A DNA stretch of 64,000 nt from Pyxidicoccus parkwaysis (GTDB taxonomy: Bacteria > Myxococcota > Myxococcia > Myxococcales > Myxococcaceae): NCBI RefSeq assembly GCF_017301735.1, contig NZ_CP071090.1, positions 1,240,001 through 1,304,000 of the forward strand, written 5' to 3'. The translations under genes and the position numbers were made by a program. The notes under the pieces are model-generated. The model saw only the letters and a list, made by a program, of their open reading frames with translations. It did no database searches and was not told the DNA's origin. Position 1 is the stretch's first letter; every line of letters starts with the position of its first letter. This document shows positions 8,328 through 17,869 of this stretch, in pieces.

Positions 8328-9578
8328 ATGCGCAACCCACTACCCCTGGCCCTGGCTGCACTTCTCGCGGGGACGGCCGCGTCCGCGCAGCCCGTCACCG
8401 TGGCCCCTACCCGGGAGACCCAACCGAACCCCGGCGTCGTCAGCGGGGCGCTCCGGGACGTCGCCCTGTGGGTGAACCCCGCCGACGGGGGAGCCAGCCT
8501 GCTCATCAGCGCGTATGACAACGCCAACGCGGGCCTGGTGACGTTCGGCGTGGACGGGACGGAGCTCGAGGCGGAGCTGCCGGACGGGCCGGCCCTCAGC
8601 GTGGCCCTGCATGACGACTTCCCGCTGGGGAGCACCAGCCGGACGCTGGTGGTGACGGCCAACCCCAACTTCAACGGGCTGGGGGCGTACCGGCTGGAGC
8701 CGGGCGGCACGGACCAGGTGGTGCGCATCGGCAACGCGGGGTTCCTCTCGGGCCGGCAGTACGCCTCCGTGGCGCTCTACCGCAGCCCCGTCTCCCGCCG
8801 CTTCTTCGTCTTCGCGGGCACCGCGGGCGGGCGGCTGGAGCAGTTCGAGATTTCGGGCGCGGACGGTGGCGTGACGGCCACCCCGGTGCGCGTGCTGGCC
8901 ACGGCGGGCGGAAGCATCGCCGGCATCGTCGCGGACGAGGACACGGGCCGGCTGTTCGTCACCGAGGCGGGGCAGGGCCTGTGGCGCTACTCCGCCGAGG
9001 CGGATGGGGGACAGGACCGGCTGAACCTCGCCTCCGTGGGCAGCCAGCTCAGCACCGAGGTGGGCCGGGTGGCGCTGTACAAGGCGAGCAATGGCGAGGG
9101 CTACATCCTCGTCGCGGACACTGCGGCGAATGCGTTCGCCGTCCTGGAGCGCCGCTCCGAGGCCGTGGTGGGGAAGTTCACCGTGATTGCGGACGGCGGC
9201 ATCGACGCGGTGGACGGGCCCAGGGCCCTGGCGGTGTCGTCGCGGCCGGTGGGGCCGGACTTCTCCAGCGGGCTCTTCGTCGCGCACGACAGCATCAACA
9301 CGCCCGCGGAGAACCTGAAGCTGATGCCCTGGGCGTCGGTGGCCAACGCCTTCAACCCGCCGCTGCGTGTGGAGACGCAGCAGGCGGATGCCGGGACGGA
9401 CGCGGGCACGAGCGGCAACGACGGCGGTACCATCGGCGGCCCGCCGCCTCCGCCCTCCAACGGCGGTGGCGACGAGGATGACGGCAAGGGGTGCTCCTGC
9501 GCCGCGGCCTCGGTGCCCGCCTCGGCGCTGCTCGGGCTGCTCGCCCTGGCGCTGGCCGGCCGTCGCCGCCGGAGCTGA
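8328..9578 (+). CDS. secreted beta-propeller phytase-like protein with MYXO-CTERM tail
   Basis: A 416-residue exported protein. Residues 1-20 form a signal peptide ending ASA. The body resembles beta-propeller phytase: RDVALWVNPADGG near the start, GIVADEDTGRLFVTEAGQG in the middle, the RVALYKASNGEGY strand, and SSGLFVAHDSIN near the end. A Pro/Gly/Asp-rich linker then leads to GCSC, a hydrophobic helix and RRRRS, the MYXO-CTERM sorting tail that anchors proteins at the myxobacterial surface. Phytases release phosphate from inositol phosphates with calcium; I cannot confirm that all the calcium ligands are present. GCGAGGAG precedes the ATG. The next gene is an exported 5'-nucleotidase, which fits phosphate scavenging. 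Confidence 0.82.
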   Translation: MRNPLPLALAALLAGTAASAQPVTVAPTRETQPNPGVVSGALRDVALWVNPADGGASLLISAYDNANAGLVTFGVDGTELEAELPDGPALSVALHDDFPLGSTSRTLVVTANPNFNGLGAYRLEPGGTDQVVRIGNAGFLSGRQYASVALYRSPVSRRFFVFAGTAGGRLEQFEISGADGGVTATPVRVLATAGGSIAGIVADEDTGRLFVTEAGQGLWRYSAEADGGQDRLNLASVGSQLSTEVGRVALYKASNGEGYILVADTAANAFAVLERRSEAVVGKFTVIADGGIDAVDGPRALAVSSRPVGPDFSSGLFVAHDSINTPAENLKLMPWASVANAFNPPLRVETQQADAGTDAGTSGNDGGTIGGPPPPPSNGGGDEDDGKGCSCAAASVPASALLGLLALALAGRRRRS

Positions 9579-9624
9579 AAGCGCGTTGCCAGGGGGCGCC
9601 CGCCGCGCTGAAGTGCGCGGCTCC

Positions 9625-11436
9625 ATGCGTTCTCCGCGTCTCGTCCTCGTCGCGCTGGTGGCCCTGTCCGCCGCCTGCGCCAGCACTCCTTCCTCGACTC
9701 CGCCCGGCGTCGTCGGCTCCACCGCGAGCGCCGCCTCGGCGGGGCCCGTCCGGCTCACCCTGGTGGGTCTCAACGACTTCCACGGGCACGTGGAGCCCGG
9801 CCGCACCGTCCTGAAGGACGGGCAGGTGGTGGAGGAGGGTGGGGCGGCCACGCTCGCGGCCTACGTGGCGCGGCTGCGCGCGGACAACCCGGGCGGGGTG
9901 CTGCTGGTGGACGGCGGCGACCTCTTCCAGGGCACGCTGCCCTCCAACCTCACGGAGGGGGCCATCGTCGTCGACGTGTACAACCGCCTGGGTGTCGCGG
10001 CGGCGGCCATCGGCAACCACGAGTTCGACTACGGCCCGGTGGGGCCGGCCTCCATGCCGAAGGGCCCGGGCGAGGACCCGCTGGGTGCCCTCAAGGCCCG
10101 CATCCAGCAGGCGCGCTTCCCCATGCTGTCCGCCAACCTGCGCGACGCGGCGACGGGCCAGCGCCCGGCGTGGACGGGCAATGACGGCACGGCGCTCGTC
10201 ACGGTGAAGGGCGTGAAGGTGGGGCTGGTGGGGCTCACCACCGAGTCCACGCCCGAGTCCACCAACCCCGTCAACGTGGCGTCGCTGCGCTTCCTGCCGC
10301 TTGCGCCCGCCGCGCTGGAGGGGGCCCGCTCCCTGCGCGCGCGCGGCGCGGACGTGGTGGTGGTGGTGGCGCACGCCGGCGCGAAGTGCCCGGACCTGAA
10401 GAACCCGCACGACACGTCGAACTGCGACCGGGGGGATTCGGAAATCCTGTCCATGCTGGACGGGCTGCCGCCGGGCACGGTGGACGCGGTGGTGGCCGGG
10501 CACACGCACCAGGCCGTGGGCGTCTTCTACCGCGGCGTGCCCGTCATCGAGACGTCGGGCATGGCGCGCTCGCTGGGCGTGGTGGAGCTGTACGTGGACC
10601 CGGCCAGCCACCACGTGGACTCCGAGCGCACCCGCCTCCAGGCCGCGATTCCCCTCTGCGCGAAGGTGGACGCGGCCACAAGCTCGTGCGACGCGCGGCG
10701 CCTGAAGGAGCAGCCGCAGGTGAAGCTGGTGCAGGCCACCTTCCTCGGCGCGCCGGTGGTGCCGGACGCGGAGGTGGAGCGGATGCTGGCTCCCGCGCTG
10801 AAGACGGCGCGCGAGGCCGAGGCGCGTCCGCTGGGAATCTCCGCCGCCGCGCCGCTGACGCGGGGCTACGTGCAGGAGAGCGTGCTGGGCAACCTGCTCG
10901 CGGACGCCATCCGCGACACGGCGCGCGCGGACGTGGCGCTGATGAACCCCGGCGGCATCCGCGCGGACTTGCCGCCGGGCCCGCTCACCTTCGGGCAGGT
11001 GTACGAGGTCCTGCCCTTCGACAACACCGTGGCGGTGCTCCAGCTCAGCGGCGCGGAGCTGCGGCGCCTGCTGGAGCTGGCCACCAACACGGACCGCGGC
11101 GCCGTCTTCCCCGTGTCCGGCGTGGAGCTGACGCTGGGCAAGTGCCCCGGCCCGCAGCGGCTGCAGGGCGTGACGCTGGCGGGTGGTGCGCCGCTGGAGC
11201 CGGGGAAGACGTACCGGGTGGCGCTGCCGGACTTCCTCGCGCGCGGCGGTGACGGCCTCCAGCCCCTCATCCAGTCGCTGCCTCCCGAGCGCGTGGACCT
11301 CACGCCGGTGCGCGGCATGGATTTGCGTGACGCGCTCGTGGCGTACGGCAAGTCCCGGGGCGGCACCCTGCCCACGCCCGCGCTGGGACGCGTGCGCTAC
11401 ACGGGTGTCGCGGAATGTTCCGGCGCAGTGCGGTGA
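9625..11436 (+). CDS. 5'-nucleotidase / UDP-sugar hydrolase-family lipoprotein
   Basis: A 603-residue lipoprotein. Residues 1-18 carry a lipobox ending SAAC (Cys18). The N-terminal calcineurin-like metallophosphoesterase domain shows all metal motifs: NDFHGH, DGGDLFQG, GNHEFDYG, VVVAHAG and GHTH. The C-terminal 5'-nucleotidase domain has SVLGNLLADAIR, NPGGIRADLP and PFDNTV. It would dephosphorylate extracellular nucleotides or UDP-sugars on the cell surface. I chose the ATG at 9625 because it gives a clean lipoprotein signal; a longer frame overlapping the previous gene is rejected. It lies 46 bp after the phytase-like gene on the same strand. Confidence 0.93.
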   Translation: MRSPRLVLVALVALSAACASTPSSTPPGVVGSTASAASAGPVRLTLVGLNDFHGHVEPGRTVLKDGQVVEEGGAATLAAYVARLRADNPGGVLLVDGGDLFQGTLPSNLTEGAIVVDVYNRLGVAAAAIGNHEFDYGPVGPASMPKGPGEDPLGALKARIQQARFPMLSANLRDAATGQRPAWTGNDGTALVTVKGVKVGLVGLTTESTPESTNPVNVASLRFLPLAPAALEGARSLRARGADVVVVVAHAGAKCPDLKNPHDTSNCDRGDSEILSMLDGLPPGTVDAVVAGHTHQAVGVFYRGVPVIETSGMARSLGVVELYVDPASHHVDSERTRLQAAIPLCAKVDAATSSCDARRLKEQPQVKLVQATFLGAPVVPDAEVERMLAPALKTAREAEARPLGISAAAPLTRGYVQESVLGNLLADAIRDTARADVALMNPGGIRADLPPGPLTFGQVYEVLPFDNTVAVLQLSGAELRRLLELATNTDRGAVFPVSGVELTLGKCPGPQRLQGVTLAGGAPLEPGKTYRVALPDFLARGGDGLQPLIQSLPPERVDLTPVRGMDLRDALVAYGKSRGGTLPTPALGRVRYTGVAECSGAVR

Positions 11437-11443
11437 AGGTGAC

Positions 11444-11467
11444 CCGGGGCCGAAAATTCGGCCCCGG
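11444..11467 (+). terminator. 24-bp near-perfect palindrome after nucleotidase gene
   Basis: CCGGGGCCGAA and its exact complement are separated by two bases, 7 bp after the stop codon. There is no U-tract. A second, imperfect palindrome of similar sequence (CCAGGGCCCGA...TCGGCCTTGG) lies at about 11529-11554. Both are followed by a GATC-containing segment. This one probably acts as a transcription stop; the pair could alternatively be a small repeat family. Confidence 0.5.
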
Positions 11468-11665
11468 TGTGATCCGCTGGGACTGAACGAGGCGAGCCAA
11501 CCCGGCGTAAGATCAGCGAAAACGCGCCAGGGCCCGATTTTTCGGCCTTGGATCAGTTTTCAACGGGAGGAAGAGTCCTTACTCTAGGGCTCGCGAGCGA
11601 CTGAACCGAGGTGGCCCTTTATCTGGGCCTGCGAGTGCTGGCGCGCGTGAGTGGGAGGGACTGAC

Positions 11666-12043
11666 ATGCTCTACAAAGTGACCCCGATGATGGCGCCGCC
11701 TGCGCCCGACAAGGCCAAGCAGCGTGAGCCGGGGCAGGGCCAACCGCGCAAGCGGCGCAAGTCGGCCGTGTACGACGCGGATGGCCACGAGGTGCTCATC
11801 TCGCTGATGTGCATCAAGTGCCGGACCCTGAAGCCGCTGGCCCAGTTCGGTCTGCGGAAGATGGCGGACGGCGCCATCCGCAACCAGCCGTGGTGCCGGA
11901 CGTGCCGCTCGGGCGCGGGCAGCAAGAAGTCGAAGGCCGAGAAGAACGCCGCCGCCTCCGAGCCCGCCGCGCCGGTGCTCCAGGTCGTCGCCAAGGCGGA
12001 AGAGGCCGAGACGGCCACGCCGCCCGCCGCCGCGCAGGGTTGA
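11666..12043 (+). CDS. small basic CxxC-CxxC zinc-binding protein
   Basis: A 125-residue protein with ATG at 11666 preceded by GGGAGG; an in-frame GTG five codons upstream is less likely. A Lys/Arg-rich N-terminal stretch precedes CIKC and CRTC pairs spaced about 30 residues apart, a zinc-ribbon arrangement often seen in small nucleic-acid-binding proteins. The C-terminal 40 residues are Ala/Glu-rich and probably disordered. The family is not recognised. It is transcribed toward the Hsp70 operon. Confidence 0.75.
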   Translation: MLYKVTPMMAPPAPDKAKQREPGQGQPRKRRKSAVYDADGHEVLISLMCIKCRTLKPLAQFGLRKMADGAIRNQPWCRTCRSGAGSKKSKAEKNAAASEPAAPVLQVVAKAEEAETATPPAAAQG

Positions 12044-12139
12044 GCTGATCCACCGCAGAGCCATGCTCCCGAGGGTGGGCCCCTCCAGCCCGCCCCGACG
12101 GGAGGGATCTGACCGGGATGCTCGCGAGCGTCTCCGCGA

Positions 12140-14917
12140 TCAGGACAGCCGGAGCCCCGCGGGCAGTGTGTCGCCGAGCGCGCGGGCCTCGTCCGCCGCC
12201 TCCAGCGCCACCACTTCGCGCACCATGCGCACCCAGGCCTCGTGCGCCTTCGCCGCGACGAGCTCCTTCTCCGTGCGCTCGCGCAGGGCGGGGGAGATGT
12301 CCCGCGTGCGGTCCCCGGTGAGCCGCGCGAGCTGCGCCGCCGCGAAGGGCGCGCCGTCAATCTTCCGCAGATCCATGTCCAGGAGCAGCGTGAGCCATGC
12401 CTCCGCCGTCTCCACGTCCACCACCTTGTGGCCGCTGCCGTAGAGCGGCACGCGCGCGCCCAGCCGTCCCAGGGCCCAGGCCCACGGGCCGCCGGACTTC
12501 GCCTCGGCCTTCAGCCGCGCGGCAATCCACCGGCCCACCTCGGACTTGTCCCCCGGAGCCAGGTGCTCCAGCGAGGCCACGGTGCGGACCATCTCCTCCA
12601 GGCCCTCGGGCTGGATGCCCTTGAGCTTCCCCGGCGGCGGCGCGTCCGGCGGGACTCTGCGCGCGAGGTGCGGCTGGAGGTACGCGTAGAGCTTCTGCTG
12701 CTGCGCCTCGGTGAGGCCGCCGGCGATGCGGCGCCACATCACCCAGAACTCCGTCCACACCGCCTTGTCCGTGTGGTGCTGCACCAGCGCGTCGAAGAGG
12801 CCGAAGGTCTGCTCCGCGCGCCAGCCGTCCAGCGGGTAGCCGAAGCCCGGGCGCAGGCTGAAGCCGGTGAGGCTGTAGAAGACGCGCTCGTGGTCCTCCG
12901 TGCGCCGCCGCTTGCTGGCGCCCGCGAAGAGGGTGCTCCACATCTCGCGCAGCACCGGCACGCGCCACGTGTCGCGAGGGCCCAGCGCCTTCTCCAGCGT
13001 GCGCACCAGCTGCTTCACGTCCTTGGGGCCGATGGGCAGCGGCTTGTTGCCGTACACGCGCTCGATGTTGTCCTTCGCCTCCACGAAGCGCGCGGGCATG
13101 GACTCGGTGACGGTGAGCTCGTGCGAGCCGCCCGTGCCGCGCAGCTCGAACTCCAGGCGCCAGCGCTCGTCCGCGACGTTGGAGACGCAGTACAGCTCCA
13201 GCGTGCCAATCTCCGTCAGCGCGGCCTGCAGGTGCACGGGCACCTCCGCCACCTTGCCGGACGCGCTCTTGAGCAGCGTGTGGATGGGCGGCAGGGGCTT
13301 CAAGTCTTCCGCCAGCGGGATGAGGTCTCCCGGCTTGTCGATGCGGTCGCTCGTGGTGGAGTAGAGCTGGAACTGCACCGGCCGTCCGAGGGTGAGCGTG
13401 AAGGGGCGCTCGCCCAGGTCCACCTTCTGGCCTTCTTCGAAGCCGCGGGGGATGAGGCACAGCGCCGGCTGCTCCGCGCTGTCCGCCGGCCGCTGCAGGC
13501 CCACGTAGTACGCGCGCGCCGCGCCACCGCCGATGCGCAGGCCATGCCCGCGCCGCACCAGCCCGTAGTACGCCGCGCCGCGCGCCACGGCCAGCTCCAG
13601 CGAGGTGTGGCGCAGCAGCGGAATGCGCGGCGCGTTGGGCCACCACGCGGAGAGGGCCTGCACCAGCCGCTCGGAAATCTGCGGCGAGTTGAAGACGCCG
13701 CCGTTGAGGAGGATGGCGTCGGGGCGGGGCAGGGCGCCCTCGGACGGAGGCGCTTCGCCCAGCGCGGAGAAGCCCGCCGCCGCGTGCTGCGCGAGGAAGG
13801 CCGCCAGGTGCCGCGTCACCGCCGGGTCCTGCACGTACGGCAGGCCCAACTCCTGGAGCGCCATGCGCGCGGCGCGGCGCGGGCGCTCCGTGGGCGCGGA
13901 AGGAGGGAAGAAGCCGTCCAGCACCAGCGCGTGGGCCTCGTCGCGCGACAGCTCCGTGGACAGCGTGCCGCCCAGGAGCTTGCTGCCCCCGCCCACCAGC
14001 GACACGCCGTACTTCTCCGGCGGCGCGTTGCCGAGCAGCGCCTCCTTCGCGGTGCGCGCGGCCTGGATGGCCTGCGTCCACTGCGTGGCGGACAGGCGGC
14101 GACCGTCGGGGAAGAGCTTCTCCTCCACCCGGCGCGCCAGCGCGGCGTCCATGTTGTCGCCGCCCAGCATCAGGTGGTCGCCCACCGCGAGCCGCCGCAG
14201 CATGGGGCCTTCCGGGGAGATTCCCGCGTGCACCAGCGTGAAGTCCGTGGTGCCGCCACCCACGTCCACCACCAGCACCAGTCGCACGTTGGCGAGCGTC
14301 TGCTCCAAATCCGTCCGGTGGCGCGCGGTGTAGTCGTAGAAGGCCGCCTGCGGCTCCTCCAGCAGGGTGAACTTCTCCAGCCCGGCCTTGCGCGCGGCGC
14401 TCACCGTGAGGGCGCGCGCGGCCTCGTCGAAGGAGGCGGGGACGGTAATCACCACCTCCTGCCTGGACAGCGGCGCGCCCGGGTGCGCGTAGTCCCACGC
14501 GCGGGCCATGTGCGTGAGCAGCATGGCGCTGGCGTCCACCGGAGAGACTTTCTGCACGTCCGCCGGAGCGCCCCACGGGAGGATGGGCGCGGAGCGGTCC
14601 ACGCCCGGGTGGCACAGCCAGCTCTTCGCGCTGGAGACGAGGCGGCCCGGCACGCGGGCGCCCTGCCAGCGGGCCAGCTCGCCCACCACCCACGGGCCGC
14701 CGTCATCGCCCCAGGGAAGCCTGAGGGACTCGGCGGCCAGTTCGTGGCCGGCGGGCACGTACACGGTGGAGGGCAGCAGGGCCCGGGGAGCCACTTCACC
14801 CTGCCGGACGAGCTGGGGAATCGGGAAGTCCTCCACGGGGGCGCCCGCGCCCTTCGAGGGGTCCACGGACGCCACCGCGCAGTGGGTGGTTCCCAGGTCG
14901 ATGCCGACGATTCGCAT
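12140..14917 (-). CDS. large Hsp70-family protein with extended C-terminus
   Basis: A 925-residue DnaK relative. The actin-like ATPase is clear: IVGIDLGTTHCAV at residues 3-15, VVDVGGGTTDFTL near 215-228, and GGDNMD for the second phosphate loop. The C-terminal ~350 residues are not a canonical DnaK substrate domain; they are helical and resemble the extra domain of YegD-like Hsp70s. It lacks the EEVD-like or Gly-rich DnaK tail. It is probably a specialised chaperone or ATPase scaffold. It is the last gene of a three-gene operon, 25 bp after a second Hsp70 gene. Confidence 0.9.
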   Translation of the reverse strand: MRIVGIDLGTTHCAVASVDPSKGAGAPVEDFPIPQLVRQGEVAPRALLPSTVYVPAGHELAAESLRLPWGDDGGPWVVGELARWQGARVPGRLVSSAKSWLCHPGVDRSAPILPWGAPADVQKVSPVDASAMLLTHMARAWDYAHPGAPLSRQEVVITVPASFDEAARALTVSAARKAGLEKFTLLEEPQAAFYDYTARHRTDLEQTLANVRLVLVVDVGGGTTDFTLVHAGISPEGPMLRRLAVGDHLMLGGDNMDAALARRVEEKLFPDGRRLSATQWTQAIQAARTAKEALLGNAPPEKYGVSLVGGGSKLLGGTLSTELSRDEAHALVLDGFFPPSAPTERPRRAARMALQELGLPYVQDPAVTRHLAAFLAQHAAAGFSALGEAPPSEGALPRPDAILLNGGVFNSPQISERLVQALSAWWPNAPRIPLLRHTSLELAVARGAAYYGLVRRGHGLRIGGGAARAYYVGLQRPADSAEQPALCLIPRGFEEGQKVDLGERPFTLTLGRPVQFQLYSTTSDRIDKPGDLIPLAEDLKPLPPIHTLLKSASGKVAEVPVHLQAALTEIGTLELYCVSNVADERWRLEFELRGTGGSHELTVTESMPARFVEAKDNIERVYGNKPLPIGPKDVKQLVRTLEKALGPRDTWRVPVLREMWSTLFAGASKRRRTEDHERVFYSLTGFSLRPGFGYPLDGWRAEQTFGLFDALVQHHTDKAVWTEFWVMWRRIAGGLTEAQQQKLYAYLQPHLARRVPPDAPPPGKLKGIQPEGLEEMVRTVASLEHLAPGDKSEVGRWIAARLKAEAKSGGPWAWALGRLGARVPLYGSGHKVVDVETAEAWLTLLLDMDLRKIDGAPFAAAQLARLTGDRTRDISPALRERTEKELVAAKAHEAWVRMVREVVALEAADEARALGDTLPAGLRLS

Positions 14918-14942
14918 ACGCCTCCGGTTGAGGGTCGGCTTT

Positions 14943-16805
<1,863 letters not shown>

Positions 16806-16866
16806 ATCGGACTGGAACTCCTTCAGGGCTCCCTTTTGTTCGCTCAGCGGTACGGCGGTGCGGCGC

Positions 16867-17487
16867 TCAGCCGAGCTCGACTTCCGCGGGTGCCAGCACG
16901 CGCGGGTCCATGGCCGGGCTCACGGAGGGGAACTTCACGTCCGTCGTCACCCAGCCGTGGTGGCGCAGCGTTCCGTTATAGGGAGGCTGGCCCGCCACGT
17001 TGCCGGTGAGGCGGGTGCGCTGGGCGTCGAAGCCGGCGGGCACTGTCACCTTGTCGCCTTCCGACTGCGGCAGCACCGGCTGGAGGGTGAGGTACTGGTT
17101 CACCACCTTGCGGCAGCCCTCGTGGATGATGCGCGCGGCGGCACCCACCTCGGCGTCCGAGAAGGCGGCCACGTTCTCCTGGAGGAAGTCCACGAGGCGG
17201 CCCTCGCGCTGGAGCATGCCCAACAGGGACAGGGCGCTGGCGTGCTCGCGCTCGGGCGGCGGGGCGGGGGGCGGCGCGGCGGGCTTCACCTCCACGGGCT
17301 TCGGCGGCTCCTTGGGGGCGGCGGCCGCTCCACCGGCGGGAAGCTGGGCGAGCTGGCCCGAGTCATAGGCCCGGCTGGCCGGCAGCACGGCCTGGGCGAA
17401 CTCGCGGGACACGAGGCAGCGCCAGAAGCACAGCCAGGCGAGCCAGAGGCGGGCGAAGAACGACAGGGAGGCGGACGAGTCGGTCAT
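16867..17487 (-). CDS. DUF2760-like protein
   Basis: A 206-residue protein. An N-terminal amphipathic or membrane-peripheral helix (about residues 9-32, rich in Trp/Phe/Leu) is followed by a Pro/Ala-rich linker. A conserved-looking C-terminal domain contains DFLQENVAAFSDAEVGAA, LQPVLPQSEGD and an ending rich in small residues. The pattern and position before two Hsp70 genes match my recollection of DUF2760. It is the first gene of the operon, 61 bp before the first Hsp70 gene. The ATG at 17487 is chosen because a longer frame would run through the tRNA terminator. Confidence 0.75.
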   Translation of the reverse strand: MTDSSASLSFFARLWLAWLCFWRCLVSREFAQAVLPASRAYDSGQLAQLPAGGAAAAPKEPPKPVEVKPAAPPPAPPPEREHASALSLLGMLQREGRLVDFLQENVAAFSDAEVGAAARIIHEGCRKVVNQYLTLQPVLPQSEGDKVTVPAGFDAQRTRLTGNVAGQPPYNGTLRHHGWVTTDVKFPSVSPAMDPRVLAPAEVELG

Positions 17488-17553
17488 CGACTCCGGATAA
17501 CAAAGCCCGCCTGCTTTGCAATTCAGCAATTGAGGGGATGTGCCCCAAATGCA

Positions 17554-17583
17554 AAGGGCCTCACGGTTTCCCGTGAGGCCCTT
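17554..17583 (-). terminator. intrinsic terminator of tRNA-Ala
   Basis: A perfect 13-bp stem (AAGGGCCTCACGG) closes on a GAAA tetraloop when read on the minus strand. It ends in CCCTTTGCATTT, 10 bp beyond the encoded CCA of the tRNA. This is a strong Rho-independent-type stop separating the tRNA from the downstream DUF2760-like operon. Confidence 0.9.
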
Positions 17584-17593
17584 CGTCACTTCT

Positions 17594-17669
<76 letters not shown>

Positions 17670-17732
17670 ACAACTGGACTGCTGGCTGCTTGTCTGCGCC
17701 CCGGCGGTTTGGGGCCGCCGAAGTGGGTTGGG

Positions 17733-17761
17733 CTAGTACCGGACCCCTTTCATGCTGTCAA
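17733..17761 (-). promoter_or_regulatory. sigma-70-type promoter of tRNA-Ala
   Basis: Read on the minus strand: a perfect -35 TTGACA (17756-17761), a 17-bp spacer and a -10 TACTAG (17733-17738). The transcript would have a leader of about 55-60 nt before the mature tRNA 5' end at 17669, removed by RNase P. Confidence 0.75.
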
Positions 17762-17869
17762 GCGCAAGGCGCAGCCAATAATTCCTGCGATTGACGTGCC
17801 GCGCACCGGGTGCCATAAAAACCCCTCGTTTCAGGCGTATCCTTCCCGCCCGTTTCACCTCCCCCGGTA

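Noticed and set aside
9367..9624. upstream extension of the 5'-nucleotidase
   Set aside because: It overlaps the phytase-like gene in another frame and would bury the lipoprotein signal.
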